This document shows positions 60,034 through 64,000 of a stretch of DNA of 64,000 bases, one piece after another (the stretch's first letter is position 1; each line of letters opens with the position of its first letter). Under the pieces are notes generated by a model, which was not told the DNA's origin, did no database searches, and saw only the letters and a list, made by a program, of their open reading frames with translations. The stretch lies in contig NZ_LWLP01000001.1 of the NCBI RefSeq assembly GCF_001641125.1, positions 3,413,828-3,477,827 of the forward strand, in the 5' to 3' direction. The DNA comes from Arthrobacter sp. OY3WO11. GTDB taxonomy: Bacteria; Actinomycetota; Actinomycetes; Actinomycetales; Micrococcaceae. Made by a program: the position numbers and the translations under genes.

Positions 60034-61163
60034 AGATTCTGTTCGCTTCCCATAGTTCAGCTCTGGCAGGAGCAGAACAAAGTCTTGTTCACTTAGTACG
60101 TACGGCGGCGGAGCGAGGACACACAGGGGCCGTTGCCCTGCCGGAGCCTGGGCCACTAGCGGGCCGACTCGAATCAACTTCTGACTCCTTTGAAACAGTC
60201 ATCTTGCCAAGTCATCTATGGATGGGAAGGCGTTATTCGTTCGTCGTGGGCTCGGTGCGCTTACTGCAGGCGTTGTCCGATGTTCCGCGTTACTTATCAC
60301 ACATACGTACCGCAGGTTACGACGTCGTGGTTGTAAACAGCAGTGTTTCCCCAGTTCCTTTGGTGTCGGCCCGGCTAGCACAGGTGCCCGTCCTGCAGGT
60401 GGTTCGGGAAAGCCTGATTTCCAACCCGATGCTTCGTTCTGCTCTCCCAAAGAGCATCATCAGGCAATTACTCTCACGGTTGTCGACATCTGTCATCTGT
60501 ATATCTCAGTTCGTCGCTGGTCAGTTTTCATACCCCAGCAAAGTCTTCTACCCCCAAGTTGGAAGTGAATTCCTTGCAACTGCCGAACTGACTGAACGGC
60601 CAACTCAGACGCCGCCGCAGGCAGTCATATGCGGCACCATCAGTCCCGAGAAGGGGCAGTTAGATGCGGTTCGGGCCATTCAGGTCGCACGGTCGCTGGG
60701 CACTGAGGTGCGTTTGGACATCTACGGACGAGGAGAACTCAGAGATGTCGCTGAGTTGGAGTCAGTCATCAATGAACTCGACCTTGAAGGTCTAGTTCGC
60801 ATTATGGGGTCTACCTCCGACATGAAGGCCGCTTATGATTCTGCCGACATCGCAATCGTTTGTTCCAGAAACGAAGGTTTCGGCAAGGTCACGGCCGAGG
60901 CAATACTGATGGGTCGACCTGTTGTAGCTTACGGCCTAGGCGGAACCTCGGAAATTTTAGACTACGGCGGTGGTCTTGCCACTGCAGCTTCGCCTGACGC
61001 ACTAGGTGCTGCACTGCATAAGGTATTTACGGAACGCTCGTTGCTGCAGGAACTGGGCGCAGAAGCCCGAACAAGTGGCATTCGCAGCGAACTGGCTGAG
61101 AGCGCACAAAGAGTACTCGACTGCATCGAAAAATTAAAAGTGACACAGTCTCCCAAGGGCTGA
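60030..61163 (+). CDS. glycosyltransferase family 4
   Basis: A 377-aa GT-B enzyme: N-terminal 'HSSALAGAEQSLVHLVRTAAERGH', C-terminal 'CGTISPEKGQLDAVRAI', 'LDIYGRGELRDV', 'RNEGFGKVTAEAILMGRPVVAYGLGGTSEIL'. The GTG start overlaps the preceding stop. It adds another sugar in repeat-unit assembly. Confidence 0.85.
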   Translation: MKILFASHSSALAGAEQSLVHLVRTAAERGHTGAVALPEPGPLAGRLESTSDSFETVILPSHLWMGRRYSFVVGSVRLLQALSDVPRYLSHIRTAGYDVVVVNSSVSPVPLVSARLAQVPVLQVVRESLISNPMLRSALPKSIIRQLLSRLSTSVICISQFVAGQFSYPSKVFYPQVGSEFLATAELTERPTQTPPQAVICGTISPEKGQLDAVRAIQVARSLGTEVRLDIYGRGELRDVAELESVINELDLEGLVRIMGSTSDMKAAYDSADIAIVCSRNEGFGKVTAEAILMGRPVVAYGLGGTSEILDYGGGLATAASPDALGAALHKVFTERSLLQELGAEARTSGIRSELAESAQRVLDCIEKLKVTQSPKG

Positions 61164-61308
61164 ATTGAGTTGAGCTGACGCGTGGAGATATTTTCATCGC
61201 GGGCTGGACCACCAGACCCAGCAAGAGTTACACGCCCCAGACATGGTTGTCAGCACATAGGGCAACAGCAAGTATGATCTGAGAGCACAAACTTAGGGGT
61301 GGGGGAAA

Positions 61309-62757
61309 TTGGGGCGTTTAGTGAGCAAAGCCTCGTGGCGTCGTAAGTACGCGATTCGTCTTAAATTCTTGGATGCTGGTGTCATCCTGTGGGCTGTTGC
61401 AGGTGCCTACGGAGTACGATTCGGTTTTTCAGACGAAGGTGCTGTAGGTTCCAGCGATATCGACTATGCGACTCTGTCTGTCGTACTCGTCCTTGCGTGG
61501 TGGCTCATGCTGGACTTTTGGGGCTCGAGAGAGCCTCGCGTGTTGGGGTCCGGATCCGAAGAATACAAGCGTGTTCTATCAAGCTCTCTGTGGCTTTTCG
61601 GTCTTGTTGCCATTGTTTCGTATGCACTGCGCATAGACACGGCCCGTGGTTTCGTCGGCTTGGCCTTCCCAGCAGGTGTAGCCGGCCTACTCGCCGGACG
61701 TTGGCTCGTCCGTCAACACCTGAGCATTGAGCGCAAAAGCGGTAAGAGCAGCTCGAGAGTGATGATAATTGGTGGCCCGTACTCGGCTGCGCACTTAGTC
61801 GCATCGCTAAAGAGTGTCCCAAGCGCGGGATACACCCCTGTGGCAGCTCAACTGCCTGGGGCTACGCAACCCGTTCGTTCTTTCTCGACTCTGGATGTTC
61901 CGGTTGCGGGCGTGAGCACGGACTTCGATTCAATCCTTGCCGCTATCCTGGATTCGAACGTCGATGCTGTTGCTGTCTCAGCAGGCGTCAATCTTCATCC
62001 GCAGGATCTCAGAAAACTAGGCTGGGAACTTGCCGCAAGAGACATTGGCATGATTTTGGCACCGGCCTTAACCGATATTGCAGGTCCAAGAATTCACACG
62101 CAGCCAGTCGCCGGCCTGCCTCTGATTCACGTGTCTACGCCCAAGCTCACCGGCGGAAAGAAAGTAGCCAAGCGCGCTTTCGACATCGCAGTGGCAGGAC
62201 TGCTCTTATTGGTTCTCTCACCAGTGTTCCTGCTCCTCGCTTTGCTGGTTCGCACGACGGATCCAGGACCAGTCTTCTACCGTCAAGAGCGCATTGGTCT
62301 TCGTGGGACTACATTCTTTATGCTCAAGTTCCGCTCGATGAAGGTAAATGCCGATGCAGAACTGCAGTCTCTCTTGGCTGCCCAGGGCTCCGCTGACACG
62401 CCACTATTCAAGGTGGAAAATGATCCGCGTATTACACCACTTGGTCGGATTCTTCGCAAGTACTCCCTAGATGAGCTTCCCCAACTACTCAACGTATTGG
62501 GAGGGAGTATGAGTCTGGTCGGTCCACGTCCTCAACGCGAGGGGGAGGTCGCTCTATACGACGACGCAGCCCATCGACGTCTATACGTAAGCCCGGGAAT
62601 GAGCGGGCTTTGGCAGGTTAGCGGGCGCTCCAATCTCAGTTGGGAAGAGAGCATACGCCTCGATCTCTATTACGTAGAGAACTGGTCCTTAATGGGTGAC
62701 ATCGTAATTCTCTGTAAAACATTCAAAGCAGTATTTGCTAGCACGGGAGCGGTTTGA
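61309..62757 (+). CDS. polyprenyl-phosphate sugar-phosphate transferase (WbaP/WcaJ-like)
   Basis: A 482-aa initiating transferase. Five N-terminal TM segments and a CoA-binding-like middle domain ('VMIIGGPYSAAHLVASL') precede the bacterial sugar transferase domain: 'KRAFDIAVAGLLLLVLSPVFLLLALLVRTTDPGPVFYRQERIGL', 'MLKFRSMKVNAD', 'LRKYSLDELPQLLNVLGGSMSLVGPRP' and 'PGMSGLWQVSGRS'. It attaches the first sugar phosphate to undecaprenyl phosphate. TTG start after GGGGGAAA; a GTG 12 bases later is an alternative. Confidence 0.88.
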   Translation: MGRLVSKASWRRKYAIRLKFLDAGVILWAVAGAYGVRFGFSDEGAVGSSDIDYATLSVVLVLAWWLMLDFWGSREPRVLGSGSEEYKRVLSSSLWLFGLVAIVSYALRIDTARGFVGLAFPAGVAGLLAGRWLVRQHLSIERKSGKSSSRVMIIGGPYSAAHLVASLKSVPSAGYTPVAAQLPGATQPVRSFSTLDVPVAGVSTDFDSILAAILDSNVDAVAVSAGVNLHPQDLRKLGWELAARDIGMILAPALTDIAGPRIHTQPVAGLPLIHVSTPKLTGGKKVAKRAFDIAVAGLLLLVLSPVFLLLALLVRTTDPGPVFYRQERIGLRGTTFFMLKFRSMKVNADAELQSLLAAQGSADTPLFKVENDPRITPLGRILRKYSLDELPQLLNVLGGSMSLVGPRPQREGEVALYDDAAHRRLYVSPGMSGLWQVSGRSNLSWEESIRLDLYYVENWSLMGDIVILCKTFKAVFASTGAV

Positions 62758-62812
62758 TCTGTTTCGGAGCGGGTGGCAACTCTAAAGAACCTAGCATTGC
62801 GGAAGGCAAAAA

Positions 62813-64000
62813 ATGCGCATAACGGTAATTGGCTGCGGCTACTTAGGAGCGGTTCACGCCGCTTGTATGGCAAAGCTGGGGCATGACGTAACAGGTATTG
62901 ATGTAGACGAGACCAAAATTGCGGCGCTGTCCGCGGCAAGGGCACCCTTTTACGAGCCTGGCCTGGAAGAATTACTTGAAGAGGTTCAGTCGACTGGCAG
63001 ACTCACATTCACCTCGGACATGTCCGCTGCAGCAGGCAGCGACGTCCACTTTGTCTGCGTCGGAACTCCCCAGAAAAAGGGCGAAAACGCTGCCGACCTG
63101 ACATATGTTGACGCTGCCATAGCATCCTTGCTCCCTCACCTCTCAGCCGGGGACATCGTGGTTGGCAAGTCCACGGTACCTGTAGGAACCGCTGGACGCC
63201 TTGCGGCACTCATTGGGTCACAGGACCCCTCGGTACACCTTGTTTGGAACCCTGAATTCCTAAGGGAAGGGCATGCAGTTAACGACACGCTACAACCCGA
63301 CCGATTTGTATACGGTGTTATTGATGGTTCCGAGGACCACCCAGCTGTAGCCGTCCTGGACTCTGTTTACTCGACACCTCTGTCATCGGGAACGCCTCGC
63401 CTGGTCACTGATCACCCCACGGCGGAACTTGTGAAAACGGCTGCAAATTCTTTTCTTGCTACCAAAATATCTTTTATTAATGCAATGGCCGAGCTATGCG
63501 AAGCTGCGGGAGCAGATGTCACGAGGTTGGCAGATGCTATCGGCATGGACGACAGGATCGGAAGGAAGTTCCTCAACGCGGGGATTGGATTTGGTGGGGG
63601 TTGCTTGCCCAAGGACATCCGCGCGTTCATGGCGCGCGCTGGCGAACTCGGTGCCGACCAGGCCCTTACCTTCCTACGTGAAGTTGATGCGATAAACATG
63701 CGTCGGCGCACTCGAGTTGTGGAACTTACCCGCGAATTGTGCGATGGATCGTTACTCGGACAGCGCATAACCGTGTTGGGCGCAGCATTTAAACCGGAGA
63801 GCGACGATGTTCGTGATTCGCCAGCGCTTAGCATTGCCGCGCAATTACAGTTGCAGGGCGCCGTCGTTACCGTCACTGATCCCAAGGCCCTGTCGAACGC
63901 GGCTCGCCGTTTTCCTGAGTTGCACTATGAACCTGACACGGACAAGGCAGTTGAGAATGCCGACGCCCTCCTAGTGCTCACAGAGTGGCAAGAATATGTC
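62813..64000 (+). CDS. ugd: UDP-glucose 6-dehydrogenase, 3' end beyond the window
   Basis: 396 codons are present, running in frame to the last base. The Rossmann start is 'ITVIGCGYLGAVHAACMAKLGHDVTGIDVD', then 'FVCVGTPQ', 'GKSTVPVGT', 'NPEFLREGHAVND', 'VKTAANSFLATKISFINAMAE', the catalytic Cys in 'GFGGGCLPKDIRAF', and 'LGAAFKPESDDVRDSPAL'. It oxidises UDP-glucose to UDP-glucuronate for the polysaccharide. The ATG at 62813 follows GGAAGG. Confidence 0.9.
   Translation, partial: MRITVIGCGYLGAVHAACMAKLGHDVTGIDVDETKIAALSAARAPFYEPGLEELLEEVQSTGRLTFTSDMSAAAGSDVHFVCVGTPQKKGENAADLTYVDAAIASLLPHLSAGDIVVGKSTVPVGTAGRLAALIGSQDPSVHLVWNPEFLREGHAVNDTLQPDRFVYGVIDGSEDHPAVAVLDSVYSTPLSSGTPRLVTDHPTAELVKTAANSFLATKISFINAMAELCEAAGADVTRLADAIGMDDRIGRKFLNAGIGFGGGCLPKDIRAFMARAGELGADQALTFLREVDAINMRRRTRVVELTRELCDGSLLGQRITVLGAAFKPESDDVRDSPALSIAAQLQLQGAVVTVTDPKALSNAARRFPELHYEPDTDKAVENADALLVLTEWQEYV

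Noticed and set aside
1..64000. tRNA or rRNA genes
   Set aside because: No cloverleaf or rRNA-like sequence was recognised on either strand by eye.

Overview
High-GC actinobacterial DNA, most like the Arthrobacter/Pseudarthrobacter group (Micrococcaceae). The reasons are GC-rich codon use, GTG/TTG starts, several GAF/PAS-ANTAR regulators, a CmtR-type metal sensor, LacI-controlled sugar genes and a Wzz/BY-kinase polysaccharide locus. This assignment is inference from gene content, not from a marker gene. The first 20 bases match the end of the loxP-type linker used in 454 Titanium paired-end libraries, so the window starts at a contig edge and the first gene is artificially closed.

Layout. 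1-7.7 kb: lipase-like hydrolase, MFS exporter, small proteins, a cmtR-CDF metal-efflux operon preceded by two tandem 38-bp dyads, an XRE/DUF2975 pair and a hipBA module. 8-13.9 kb: NmrA-like reductase, orphan histidine kinase, then a sugar/inositol-type dehydrogenase and hydroxypyruvate-isomerase-like pair divergent from a LacI regulator. 14-37 kb: a secretome-rich stretch with GH26, S8 subtilase, Asp-box lipoprotein, an MMP-like metalloprotease with a seven-bladed propeller, phosphoesterase, beta-propeller phytase and GH16, interleaved with signalling genes (GGDEF-EAL, three ANTAR proteins, TetR). Six copies of a GACGGCGG...CCGCCGTC hairpin with a conserved 3' tail are scattered at gene ends here. 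37.7-42.8 kb: a branched-chain/pyruvate-type dehydrogenase operon (E1a, E1b, E2, no E3) divergent from an Lrp regulator, with a duplicated promoter between them.

43-64 kb has visibly lower GC and more gene decay. It is an exopolysaccharide island: Wzy-like polymerase, acyltransferases, TupA-like ATP-grasp enzyme, Wzz/BY-kinase, Wzx flippase, four glycosyltransferases, a WbaP-type priming transferase and UDP-glucose dehydrogenase, which runs off the end. An acyltransferase pseudogene was hit by an IS3-family element, itself split by an IS110-family element. The genes form a Wzx/Wzy-dependent route: nucleotide-sugar supply (Ugd), priming, chain assembly, flipping, polymerisation and length control.

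The most striking single object is the protein at 27419-29482. Its order is peptidoglycan-binding-like domain, PRCGLPDV cysteine switch, HExxHxxGxxH catalytic domain and C-terminal propeller. This is the animal matrix-metalloproteinase plan, but with a PLL-type seven-bladed propeller and no visible signal peptide.
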